Source of the DNA: Guadua angustifolia
Lineage: Eukaryota; Streptophyta; Magnoliopsida; Poales; Poaceae
NCBI GenBank assembly: GCA_036346375.1
Contig: JAYEVE010000684.1
Coordinates: 124,001 to 188,000, forward strand
Length of the DNA: 64,000 nt
Reading direction: 5' to 3'
Both the position numbers and the translations under genes were made by a program. Of this stretch, positions 43,937-53,468 are shown one piece after another. How positions within the stretch are numbered: position 1 is the first letter of the stretch; each line of letters begins with the position of its first letter. The notes under the pieces are model-generated. The model was not told the DNA's origin, made no database searches, and saw only the letters and a program-made list of their open reading frames with translations.

Positions 43937-44290
43937 CTAGGCAGTGCAGCATGCGCCACACCGTGCAAATCTTAGCCAAAGTTTTTTTAAAAAAAAAAGT
44001 TAGAAGGACCTACATATAATTTTAATTCTCTCGGGTTTCAAAAACTGACGCTCGTGTCGAACTTACGGAACCACGGGGTCTTTTTGCAAAATGACTTGAC
44101 CTAAATATAATTTTAAATCTTCTGGTTTCAAAGAACTAACGCTCGCGTCGAATTTGCAGAACCACGGGATCTTTTTTGCAAAATAAACGGTAGAAGGACC
44201 TATCCACAATCTTGGAATTTTTGGAGGACCTTTTTGCAAAAGAAATGACATGGCACAGTTGGTTGTGCGAGGATTCTTCCGGGTTTAAGA
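43937..44290 (-). mobile_element. Helitron-like element, minus strand
   Basis: On the minus strand the 3' end reads GCACGGTGTGGCGCATGCTG, then CTAG at 43937-43940 followed by T. This parallels the end of the 33.8-kb element (CACGGCGTGGCATCG ... CTAG|T). The 5' end near 44290 (TCTTAAACCCGGAAGAATCC, minus) resembles the 33.8-kb start. The interior has the same 'TTTTTGCAAAA' and 'GGACCT' phrases. Non-coding. Confidence 0.5.
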
Positions 44291-44313
44291 TATATATTAT
44301 TTGTTTAAACTAG

Positions 44314-44705
44314 GCAACATATCTAGTGAAAATCTTTTACCGTGAAAACTCGATGAAATCCATATGTACAAGTTTTGAAAAATTCTCAAAACATTATCAT
44401 ATGTAGGGGAAGTGAGCTTCTACAATCTTGAAAAATTTGAAGACCAAACTCAATCACATTTGAAAGATATGAAAATGACAAACAATGAAATAAATAGTGC
44501 TAAACAGTTAAAAAATTCACTATTTAGGCTGAATTTGTCTTTTTCATTTCTTTCAAATGTGATTGAGTTTGGTCTTTAAATTTTGCAGGATTGTAGAAGC
44601 TCACCTTCCCTACATATGAAAATTTTTTGAAAGTTTTTTAAACTTGTACAAGTGGGTTTTACAAAATGTTCATGATAAAAAAAGCTTTTCACTAGATATG
44701 TTACC
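44314..44705. mobile_element. 392-bp fold-back MITE
   Basis: GCAACATATCTAGTGAAAA at 44314 is inverted at the right end (TTTTCACTAGATATGTTACC, ending near 44706). The arms then pair through TGTACAAGTTT, CATATGTAGGG, GAGCTTCTACAATC and ACCAAACTCAATCACATTTGA, almost to the centre near 44500. No protein. A half-copy is at 32965-33077. Confidence 0.8.
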
Positions 44706-44854
44706 TTTGAACCATATATGTTGTGGCCTTTGATGCTAAAAGATTCGTAGCAAATCCAGCCACCACACCGTACTAGTTTAAAAGATTTGTACTACAAAGT
44801 AAACAACTCCGTCGGTTGAGAAGAAAATTTGATGATCGCTATTGCTACCTTCAG

Positions 44855-45114
44855 CTCTGTTTGACAGGGCTTAAAGTTAACTTTAGCTTCTGAGAAACTG
44901 GTAAATCCCTTAAATAACTAATTTTTTAAGTAGCTTTTGGCATAGGAGCCAAAAGTCAAAACTTGAAAGGTAGGCAAGACCTCTTTTTACAGTTTATTGT
45001 TAAGGAAAATTAATTGTTTATCAAATAACTTCTTATAAAAAAGTACAGCTGCTTTTCAGTCCAAAAAACAAAGAAGCAGCTTTCAAAAAAACTATATCTC
45101 CCCTAAACAGGCCC
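44855..45114. mobile_element. probable MITE with imperfect ends
   Basis: The left end GCTCTGTTTGACAGGG and the inverse of the right end (GGGCCTGTTTAGGGGAG) are similar. AGCTGCTTTT-type subterminal repeats occur inside. The 50.5-kb paralogous segment begins just to the right, so occupancy cannot be compared. Confidence 0.4.
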
Positions 45115-45310
45115 AGCAGGCAAAAATCGAGCTGCTATGAACCAAACATTAGGAAATACTTTGGGCAAAGAACGTTGCATAAAGCACATGTTTGATGATC
45201 GGTGTGAGGTATGTAGCACATGCTCGCGGCTGGTACACCAATGAATAATGAATTCCGAATCCAGGATTGTACTGTAGACTGCGCGCACACGTTAGACCCT
45301 GCTTACCGTA

Positions 45311-45540
45311 GGGCTTGTTTGGCAGGGATTCAGCTTCTCCAAATTTTGAGAATCTGGTGAAACTGAAAATTTTAGCTTCACCAGATTCATAAAGCTGAAG
45401 CTGTGAGTACATTAAGAGTGTTTAGATAGATCATCTTATTTACATTTTAGACAAAAATATAAACTTAATTCACTTTATTTTAGCCTACAAGTTTCAGATT
45501 TCAGGAGAAGCTGGAATCTGAAGCTCTACCAAACAAACCC
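45311..45540. mobile_element. 230-bp Tourist-like MITE with an empty paralogous site
   Basis: Ends GGGCTTGTTTGG and ...CCAAACAAACCC are inverted, followed inside by CAGCTTCTCC/GGAGAAGCTG. TTA follows the right end. The paralogue at about 50640-50655 reads CCTGCCTACGTTAGAACC without the element, so the insertion point and a TTA-type target are visible directly. Confidence 0.85.
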
Positions 45541-45644
45541 TTAGAACCACCGATTGGCTAAGGTGAAAGACACCCTTCCTAAAAAGAAATGTTCGACTAG
45601 GAAGTTTAAGGAAAGAATATGCATGGCAGCATTCATACGACATT

Positions 45645-45958
45645 GAGGCTCTGTTTCTTTAGCCTTTTTTTTTTATGGATTTTAAAGTTAAAAAATCAAA
45701 GTCTAAATAAATTATTAGTTCTTTATCTGAGTTTTTTTAAAAATCATAAGTCTCTATATAACTAAAAAAACCAAAAGCTACCGAATTTTTTTTTGTTTCT
45801 TATTAAGGGTTAGTTTTAGACTAATACCACTAAAATTAGTGTAAAATTACTCATCTCTAACACTTATAAAAGTCGATTGTTTTTAAATTGTTTAAGCACA
45901 GAAGTTGGTTTTAAGTTATAAGCCAAAAAATCTAAACCTAAACAAATGGGCCTTGCGT
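45645..45958. mobile_element. small TIR-type repeat, copy 1
   Basis: GGCTCTGTTTCTTTAGCC... and ...CTAAACAAATGGGCC have inverse-like ends. Copy 2 is at 50745-51045 within the duplicated segment, so it predates the duplication. Contains TAGTTTTAGACTAATA in both copies. Confidence 0.55.
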
Positions 45959-46014
45959 CCAGGAAACTAGCGCACATTTATAGTAGATTGGATGTGGGGA
46001 TGTGCATCATGTCC

Positions 46015-46790
46015 AAGGTTTGAAATTTTGTTTTCGAATGACATCTTAGAGGTGGTCGAAATCTGAAATCTCACCAAGATTTTGGACAAACTCTGGACGA
46101 AATAGAAAAATAAAAATTCTAATCTGGCTTTTTGCACCAAAAAAACCGAAAATTTGGCCAAAATTCTTGAAATCTTGACAAGATTTGCCAAGATTTTGGT
46201 GAATTTGCACCAAGCAAAAAATGACTCAAACAACGTTGAAACATTTTGAAATATTTTGTGGAGGGTCCTAACACATCAGTGATATTCTCAAAAAATTTTA
46301 GATGATTATCAAGGCTGAGAAATTTTTAAAATTTTGAACATTGCTACTGTTATGATAAAACGCTAACTGCCAAGTTTGAACCGAATGAAAAATGGTACAA
46401 ACCACGTTAGAAAATTTTGAATTTTTTTACATGGTTATTATGTATCACTAATGTTCCCATAAAATTTTCAGATGATGATCAAGCTTCACAAATTTTTGAA
46501 AATTCAGAAAGTGCTACTGTACTGATAAAAGCCTTACCGACAAACTTCAACCAAAATAAAAAATGGTTCAAACGAAGTTATAAAATTTTGAAATTATTTT
46601 TGAATGGTCCTTATGTATCATTAATATTTTTATAAAATTTTCTAGATAATAATCAAGTTTAAGAAGTTTAAAATTTTTGACAGTGCCACGTCTTGATAAA
46701 GGTCTGATGACCTATATGTAGATTTGCTTTAGTAACAAAAATAGATTTAGAATTTTTGAAAATTTTACAAAAGGGTGCTAAAGAAATGAT
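46015..46790. repeat. second array of the 170-bp-period repeat
   Basis: TGCTACTGT-TGATAAAA phrases at 46342, 46512 and 46684 give 170- and 172-bp spacing, the same as at 1-500. 46015-46215 carries the 'CGAAATCTGAAATCTCACC' type of sequence. It interrupts the duplicated segment at 46014 and ends close to the DUF247 3' flank. Confidence 0.65.
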
Positions 46791-46896
46791 TAGGACAAAG
46801 GGAGCTCAACTGGAGAAGAGGATGGTGGAGAACGACTGACCAATGATATTTATTATTTTGTTTAAACGGACGGTCACGTGTAATGGAAATGTATGT

Positions 46897-46902
46897 TTTA
46901 TT
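46897..46902 (-). terminator. candidate polyadenylation signal of the DUF247 gene
   Basis: AATAAA on the minus strand, about 160 nt past the stop codon. The paralogue has the same signal at 62616-62621 in a conserved 3' flank (GGTCACGTGTAATGGAAATG). Confidence 0.5.
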
Positions 46903-47060
46903 CATAGGGTAAGATATGACTTCAGCCTGGAAAGGATAAACACTTCACACTGTAAGATACCAGATCACAAGTACAAGCAGTAATCTTAGGAAAAAAAGAA
47001 ATGGAACACAGAAACACACAGAGATGCTTCAATTCATAGGGTGGGTGACAAACATGAGTT

Positions 47061-48437
47061 TTACGGCTGATGCTGCTTGAGAGAGAGGAGGGTTTTAAAG
47101 ATGCCCACCAGCACGCCAACGATGGAAAGCACCGCGGCGATGGTCTTGCGGTTGTTGTAGAGGAACTTGTGGATGGCGATGCACACCGGCCTCTTTTCCT
47201 CGTACTCCTGAAGGTCTTTCAAGATAACGAAAGAAGGGCCGGCCATTACCAGTTGATGAGCCAGGCATTTGAAGAACTGGAGCGTCTGGTTGTAGTCGAA
47301 GGTGGTATGCACGACGCCCTTGCCGTGCAGCTCGCGCACGTCGTCGTCACGGTTCATGAGCAGCGCCACGATGGAGAGGTACGAGTTGATGGGGTAGTCG
47401 ACCTTCAGTTTGGTTCCTGTGCACTGCTCGAACGCCACCATGTTGACAAGCCAGCAAGCGCTGCTGTCGTCCAGATGCAATGCCGCTAGGGATAGCCTGC
47501 CGAACAGGAGGTCCGTCTCGAATTCCATCTCGGAGAACTGCGTCGTCCCGCTGGATGTCAGCTTGACGCCAATCTTCGCGAGTTCCGCTGCACTAGTAGT
47601 TAACTTCAATGCCTTGCTATCTTTCTTGTACGAAGGAATTTCGGAGGAGCCTGATCCTTTCTTGTCCAATCTCGAGCGTACAAGATAGAAATGGATGAGG
47701 CCAAGCAGATGTGGAGGCTTAATATCTGGGTCGACACTGACAGGTTTTCCACGACGATGCCATGATCTGACACGGAAATATGACGTGAGGCCACCAATAA
47801 AAGCCCCCATCGGCGTGGGCCTGAGGGCCGTGAGGAGCTGGATCACCGGCCAGGGGATCTGGTTCTCGAGCAGCATTATGTCCCTCAGGATGTGTAATAG
47901 GCCTTTCGATTTGAGCACATCTTTCATCAGAGCTGACCTATTTTTGCCGTATAAGGAAACAATACATTGCACCAAAAAGCAACCATCCAAGAACATCATA
48001 GCCGCAAAGTTATCATCAGTGACACCTTTAAGCGCGTCAGCATCGGCATAGCAGCCGCGGACGTCGCAGGCGATGGGGAAGATCTTCTTGTAGACTTCCT
48101 CCGGCGTGTCGGCCAACCCATCGCAGAAATAGTAGGCAGCCATGCGCTTCACCACCTCCATCGCTTGGAGCTCGGGTTCACCATGGTAGTAAGGACCAAT
48201 CGCCACGACCCTCGGGATTATGTAATCCCTGTCTCTACCGAACCCTCGTAGTTTTGCAGGGAACCTATGGATCTTGGATTTAATATCCGAGATATCAGAC
48301 TCAGTTTTCTCCTTTGCCGCCTTTAGTGCATCTTCCAATTGACCGGTACGTATTATTTCTACAATGTCGTTGATCTCCACCGCTTGAGCCAGTTGGAGCT
48401 GCCCGCACCCAGGGATAGCACAGAGATCTGCCATCAC
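47061..48437 (-). CDS. DUF247 domain protein, intact
   Basis: A single uninterrupted 458-codon frame, typical length for the plant-specific DUF247 family (IPR004158). Domain hallmarks: IHRFPAKLRGFGRDRDYIIP and VVAIGPYYHGEPELQAMEVV (residues about 57-95), FLDGCFLVQCI (about 148), DIMLLENQIPWPVIQLL (about 187), PPHLLGLIHFYLVRS (about 243), GVKLTSSGTTQF (about 293), SSACWLVNMVAFEQC (about 327), NSYLSIVALLMNRDDDVRELHG (about 350), and a hydrophobic C-terminal helix IAAVLSIVGVLVGIFKTLL before KQHQP, expected to anchor it in a membrane. The biochemical role of most DUF247 proteins is unknown; two pairs act at the grass self-incompatibility S and Z loci. The start is the first of two Met codons (MMADL). 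Promoter elements are not clear; three other DUF247 copies lie in this window. Confidence 0.92.
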   Translation of the reverse strand: MMADLCAIPGCGQLQLAQAVEINDIVEIIRTGQLEDALKAAKEKTESDISDIKSKIHRFPAKLRGFGRDRDYIIPRVVAIGPYYHGEPELQAMEVVKRMAAYYFCDGLADTPEEVYKKIFPIACDVRGCYADADALKGVTDDNFAAMMFLDGCFLVQCIVSLYGKNRSALMKDVLKSKGLLHILRDIMLLENQIPWPVIQLLTALRPTPMGAFIGGLTSYFRVRSWHRRGKPVSVDPDIKPPHLLGLIHFYLVRSRLDKKGSGSSEIPSYKKDSKALKLTTSAAELAKIGVKLTSSGTTQFSEMEFETDLLFGRLSLAALHLDDSSACWLVNMVAFEQCTGTKLKVDYPINSYLSIVALLMNRDDDVRELHGKGVVHTTFDYNQTLQFFKCLAHQLVMAGPSFVILKDLQEYEEKRPVCIAIHKFLYNNRKTIAAVLSIVGVLVGIFKTLLSLKQHQP

Positions 48438-49578
48438 ATCTGTGGAGAGGAGGTGTGCTAGTTAGCACTTAGCAGGGCCGTAGCCCGTAGCCGAGAATTT
48501 GAATGCACTGTGCTAATTTTAAAATTAGATCTGAACCTTAGCTTTTTGGTTCTTTTTTGGTCTTATGCTATTCATAACAAGATTCATGTCTCTTGATTTA
48601 AGAAGGGGTCTACGAAAGCTACAGTACACTTATATCATGAGAATACGACAAGAGTGTGGATTATGCTTTCGAATAACAAAGAATACCAAATAAATGGATG
48701 GAAATAGAGTGGATTGGTTCATTACCGTTGTCAGTATTATTTTAGAGAAATCAAGAGTTAGTCAGAAAGGAGGAGAATTTGAAATAAAGGGTTAATTTTC
48801 ATATGCAATTAAAATATATATAAGAATAACAGTCGTGAAAGCAAAGGGGAATCGAAGAGCAATAGAAAGGTGGGGAAGTTATCGGTAAGAAATTAACAAA
48901 AAGTTTGATTAAACGATTATCTACTGTTAGAGCAGTAATTTTTCTGAAGATATTAAACAAGTAGTAACTGAAGATTAAATGAAAATGAGGGCCACAACTT
49001 TTGGAGGCCCTGTGCAGTTGAGCGCTTGGCTCCTGCTATTGGTGAAAAATTTGGTTATTTGCCACTTCAAAGATTGACTCTTTGATTATGATGCCACTTG
49101 AGCCAATGACATATGGGACCATCTGAGTCAATAAAATGTAGGTCCAGTGGCAAATTTACGAAGCCATGTGTTTGAAGTGGCAAAATACTAAATCTCTCGC
49201 TATTGGTACAGGCCTGCTAGTTAGTTCTGGCCTCCAGCTTGGATAGAGAGCACAGAGGAAAACCGGAGGTAAAGACAGGCAAAAAAAAAAAAAAAACTTT
49301 GAAGAGGCGAAAGGTACCAGCTGGAGCGTTTCTTGGGGCTCGTCTGCGAGGGCTCTGTGTTGGAGACCGCGCGGCGACTACCTGCACTGCGATCTCCATT
49401 AATCCAATGCCAGCTGGACGCCGGTGACCGGATCCGGCGGCGGTGAGAACGGCACGGCGAGACGCGACCGCCGAGACAGCGCGGATGGAAGACGGGATGC
49501 ACGTCGTGCGGCAGCGGCGACGGCGCCGTAGGTAGGTTGAGGTGAGCTCTGAACCTCTTTGACTCCAAATTTATAAGG
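48438..49578. other. upstream region of the DUF247 gene; no other gene supported
   Basis: AT-rich with a TATATATA stretch at about 48815 that could be a distal TATA element on the minus strand. At 49055-49190 a short palindromic repeat contains GCCACTTCAAA.../...TTTGAAGTGGC, likely a small MITE. At 49220-49570 GC-rich DNA with a poly-A run gives open frames on both strands; they are not similar to any family I know. Confidence 0.45.
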
Positions 49579-49631
49579 TGCGGCTAGTTAGACTTCAAAT
49601 TTAAGGACATATTTTTGGGATGTTACTGTCA

Positions 49632-49710
49632 TCGCTATCCATCTTCAGCTTTCACTTTCTTCTTCCCTACTCACTTCCAGCTTTCACTTTCTTCTTCCCT
49701 ACTCACTTCC
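49632..49710. repeat. 32-bp tandem duplication (pyrimidine-rich)
   Basis: AGCTTTCACTTTCTTCTTCC CTACTCACTTCC is present twice in a row, beginning at about 49647 and 49679. It lies at the head of the duplicated segment shared with 43434 onward. Confidence 0.75.
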
Positions 49711-49734
49711 TTTACCTTTTTTTCTCTTTAATAC

Positions 49735-50130
49735 AAAATTTAAAATTAGAAATTTGTAACTTAAGTTTTAAATAGAAAGTTTCAACTTAAAAAAATTCAA
49801 ATCAAAATTTTGAACTCGACAAAAATTCAATAAAAATATTAAATGAGAAAGCTTCAACCCGAAAAATTTTAAATTAGAAAGTTTCAACTCGAAACAAATT
49901 TCATATTAATAAGTTTTAACTCAAAAAATTTTAAATAGGAAATTCTTAAATGAGAAAGTTTTAACTCGAAAATTTTCAAATTATAAAGTTTCAAATCGGA
50001 AAGATTTCAACTCAAAAAAATTCAAATGAAAAGTTTCAACTCTGAAAACCTTAAATTAAAAAACTTTTAGTTCGAAAAATTTCTATTCAGTGAACTTTCA
50101 GTTCAAAAAATATCAATTAAAAACTTTCAA
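49735..50130. repeat. minisatellite, about 32-bp period, second array
   Basis: AAATTAGAAAGTTTCAACTC-type units, more diverged and more numerous than at 43600-43890. Confidence 0.7.
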
Positions 50131-50194
50131 AAGTGATTAAAAAATACTTATTTTCAAACACTTAGGAGAAAATTTGAAATACAAAAACTATTTT

Positions 50195-50485
50195 GAATTT
50201 GAGGGGAAGAGAATATAGGAGGAAAGGGGATGATGCCAAGTATCACAAGGAGAAAGCCTGAACGGGAAGGGAGGTGAGGAATGAAGGAAGTGCTACCACT
50301 TGTCATAAGGAGAGAACCTTTAAGAAGATAGGGAAGTAAGAGAATAATGGAGGTATTACTACTTGTCACAATGAGAGAATCTTTGAAGAAAAAGGGAAGT
50401 GGGGAATTAAGGATGTCCTGCCATTTATTACAAGGAGATGGCCTTTAAGGGAGAAGGAAAGTGGAGGAATGAAAGAGATACTATC
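50195..50485. repeat. minisatellite, 60-63-bp period
   Basis: TATCACAAGG, TGTCATAAGG, TGTCACAATG and TATTACAAGG at 50241, 50301, 50364 and 50426 mark units of 60-63 bp. Each contains an AGGGAAGTGGGGAAT-like and a GAGAACCTTTAAG-like block. No array of this kind is seen in the paralogous 43.9-45.1 kb region. Confidence 0.7.
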
Positions 50486-50487
50486 AA

Positions 50488-51102
50488 GCTAGGAACCAAA
50501 CATTAGGAAATACTTTGGGCAAAGAATATTTGTTGCATAAAGCGCATGTTTGATAATCGGTGTAGGGTATGTTGCACATGTTTGCGGCTGGCACACCGGT
50601 GAATTCCGAATCTGGGATTGTAGCGCGCACACGTTAGACCCTGCCTACGTTAGAACCGCCGATTGGCTGAGGTGAAAGACACCCTTCCTAAAAAGAAATG
50701 TTCGAGTAGGAAGTTTAAGGAAAGAATATGCATGGCAGCATTCCTATGATGCTCTATTTGTTTGAGCTTTTTCACCAGTTTAAAAGTTAAAATCTAAATA
50801 AATTGCTTGCATTTTATCTAAGCTTTTTTAAGAGTTATAAATCTCTATATAACTAAAAACCAAACGAAGAAGTATTTGTTTTGGCTCATTGAGGTTTAGT
50901 TTTAGACTAATATCTTTAAAGTTATGGTAAAATTACCCACTTCTAACACTTTTAAAAGCTGATTGTTTTTAAGATGTTTAAGTCTAAAAGATGGCTTTAA
51001 ATTATAAGCCAAAATACTGAAGCCTAAACAAGCAGAACCTGAGTACAGAAAACTAGCATACATTTATAGTAGATTGGATGTGGGGATGTGCATCCTGTCT
51101 AG
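50488..51102. repeat. duplicated segment (paralogue of 45120-46014)
   Basis: Collinear with 45120-46014 but lacking the 230-bp MITE at 45311-45540. It includes copy 2 of the small TIR repeat (50745-51045). No gene. Confidence 0.8.
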
Positions 51103-51425
51103 GGTGGGCTTTGTACTGCTGATTCTTCTTTTTTCTTTCTTTTTTTTTAGAAAGGGATGCTAGCTTCTGCATGTCTCCTGGCTGTACTGTACAGGCTGCT
51201 GAAAAATATTACTTCATGTTCTCCAAAATGCTATGCTTCCATTGGATGATCAGCTCATCAGCAATAATAAAAAAAGGTAAATTCTTGCACTTTAATACCT
51301 AATCTAGATTGTTCTAAGTCTGAATCATAAAAAGTAGGTCAGAATACACCTATAGATGGCTCAATACGCCGCCCTCTAACCGTTAGAATGGGGACAGTTT
51401 CTACTTTCTACCTCTATGTATTGAA
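51103..51425. other. no gene recognised
   Basis: Low-complexity pyrimidine stretch (51125-51150) followed by unremarkable AT-rich sequence. Nothing identifiable. Confidence 0.4.
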
Positions 51426-51595
51426 ACTTTGTGACGAAAATTTCTTCGTCATGGAAGAACTGGAAATGTGTAAGTTTACTACAACGAAAAATCCAATATC
51501 GTCATAGAAACTGAAAATATTGCACGACAAAACCTATTCGTTAGAAAATAAATATTTCGTCGTAGATTCTTATTCTACTGTGCCCACCCTCGATA
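51426..51595. mobile_element. possible CACTA-type subterminal remnant
   Basis: ACGAAAATTTCTTCGTCATG, ACTACAACGAAAAAT, CGTCATAGAAA and TTTCGTCGTAGATTC are inverted and direct versions of one motif (TTCGTCGTAGAAA), as in CACTA subterminal regions. No intact CACTA terminus or transposase is present. Confidence 0.4.
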
Positions 51596-51919
51596 CATGC
51601 TATCTACGAGGATTCATTACTATCTTCGGTGACCAAAAAAAAAAAAAGAACGTCACAATGATCCGACCAGCTCTGTTCCTGCTTCGTGTTATGACAATCT
51701 TTGTATTTTTCTTCACGCATATAGCAACTGATTGAAGACGTTATGTTGAAACGTCTTAAGCTATTTGTCATGTAAGCTCAAGACGAGCCGTGGTTGGGCC
51801 TTATTCCCAAGGCTCACTAGGTAAGGGAGATGCTTGCATTCTTCCCCTCGGACCCACCAACCTGCCTCCGTCCGTCGCCGGTGAGCACGACCACCATGGC
51901 CATTGAGGAAGTGAACTGA
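51596..51919. other. no gene recognised
   Basis: Contains a poly-A run at 51635 and a GACGTT...AACGTC inverted pair at 51738-51754. Nothing else identifiable. Confidence 0.35.
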
Positions 51920-52662
51920 GCTAGCTTATTTGTTCTTGGGCTAGGTGAATATGTGATGATGGGCCATATTCAGCGACCCCCAAAGTTGTTACTGTTCTTG
52001 GCAAGGAAGTGTTTGCTGGCCCGCGCAATAGGTTGCAATTATTTATTTATTTTTCTTTATTTTTGAGGGGGGGAAGGTTGGAAATTGTGTTTTGGATAAG
52101 TAGTAGCTAAATATCTGGTAATAGTGGCCAAGTGTACACTTGTTCCAGCCAGAGCTAAGCAAAATGACATGAAGAAAACGATAAGACGAAGAAAGGAGTT
52201 TGAACAGGATAACTCGTGGCCTTCTCCTATATGCATGTCCATTTGCCCTGCAGATTTGGTATCATTAGGCGTATGATTGGGACTTCGTTTCTTCTCTTCT
52301 TCTTATTCTTCTTTTTGGTTGAGTTGGCAATTATGCAATTGGACAGACACTAGTTTACTTGCAGAAAGCTCGACTGCTCCAGCACAGAAACGAAAAGTGC
52401 AGATTGCTTCTGGAATTAGTATCAGGAATGCAGCATCCGATTGCCTAACCTTGGACACACCATTACACTAGCATTTCTTCTCTTTCTTCTGTGTGTAATC
52501 AGTTTTTTATTCAGTTTCCATAAGAAAGAAAGTATTTGCAGATATCAATCACTCCTGTACATATCCAAGGGCGCAGCTGTTATCCTAGATGACGAGTTGA
52601 ATCAGTACCGGTATTAAGTTTGCACCACAAAGCTTAGACAGTGAAATTGGATATTTCTTTTC
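51920..52662. repeat. segmental-duplication unit, copy C
   Basis: Homologous to 33078-33785, then directly to 34355 onward (AGTGAAATTGGATATTTCT at 52640), without the Helitron found in copies A and B. It therefore gives the pre-insertion arrangement. No protein is conserved between copies. Confidence 0.75.
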
Positions 52663-53080
52663 TTTCAAAATTAATGGAATAAAAGTTCGTAAATACTGGG
52701 GTCTTTTTACGACAGCAGATCCGACCTTGCTGGCTGAAAACTATGGTTGTGGGGGCTAAACCGGGCTTGAGGGGGAAAGGCGGAGGGCATGCAGTTCTCT
52801 TCCATGCCACTTTGTCTGTGAGGCATGGGCAAGGAGAGAGGATGGTGTGGTGGCAGGCATGCAGGCTGGGAAGTTTGCCACCGCCCTCCTCTCCAATTGT
52901 TTGTGCACATATGGCATGTATTTGAGGATAAGTGGTTCTGTACTGATGTGGGAAGAAACAATTAGGGTGTTATTTGTAACTAAATAAGTCCGGTTTGACC
53001 ACTGATTATATTCTTTTATGTGCTCTAGAGGGCTCCCCATAATTGCTATTGTGTGAAGTTTGAATGAAAGTTCGTCTTAG
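52663..53080. other. no gene recognised
   Basis: Short open frames on both strands around 52710-53040 overlap one another and have no recognisable domain. Confidence 0.4.
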
Positions 53081-53468
53081 CAGGGTCTACAAAATCGACG
53101 AAAATCACGATTTTTGACCGTATCGAGCTGGCTCAACATCTAATAACGGTCGGTAAACCGGTTAAATTCAAATAAAAAATAAAAAAAATCATGCGATGCA
53201 AATATCACGATTATCGACCGTATTGAGTGAAAATCACTCAAAAAATCAACCATCGAAGAAGTTCACTTGATCTGTCGATTATCGAGGCAAATATCGCGAT
53301 TATCGAGGATATTATCGACCGTTACAGTTGATTTTTGCATTTTTTTTAATTTTTCCCAAAAAAAATGATTTTGTAACCTTCAGTTTCTACGTGATTTTCG
53401 AGCGATTTTTGCGATAATAAAAAATCACAAACCATTCAAAAATCACGATTTCGATTTTATGAACCCTG
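53081..53468. mobile_element. 388-bp hAT-like element
   Basis: Ends CAGGGTCTACAAAATCGA and (inverted) CAGGGTTCATAAAATCGA. Flanking 8-mers CGTCTTAG (53073-53080) and CGTTTGAG (53469-53476) match at six of eight positions, an eroded hAT-type duplication. The interior is built from ATCACGAT-TTATCGA phrases. No transposase. Confidence 0.7.

Larger units (their letters stand above)
45120..46014. repeat. duplicated segment (paralogue of 50488-51102)
   Basis: AACCAAACATTAGGAAATAC, CGCGCACACGTTAGACCCTG, AAAGACACCCTTCC and TAGATTGGATGTGGGGATG occur in the same order at 50495-51090. The copy here also contains a 230-bp MITE that the other lacks. Homology stops at about 46014, where a repeat begins. 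No gene. Confidence 0.8.

Noticed and set aside
49221..49568. 115-codon minus frame rich in Arg and Ser near the DUF247 upstream region
   Set aside because: It crosses a poly-A/T run and overlaps another open frame on the opposite strand; no domain is visible. GC-rich DNA gives such frames by chance.
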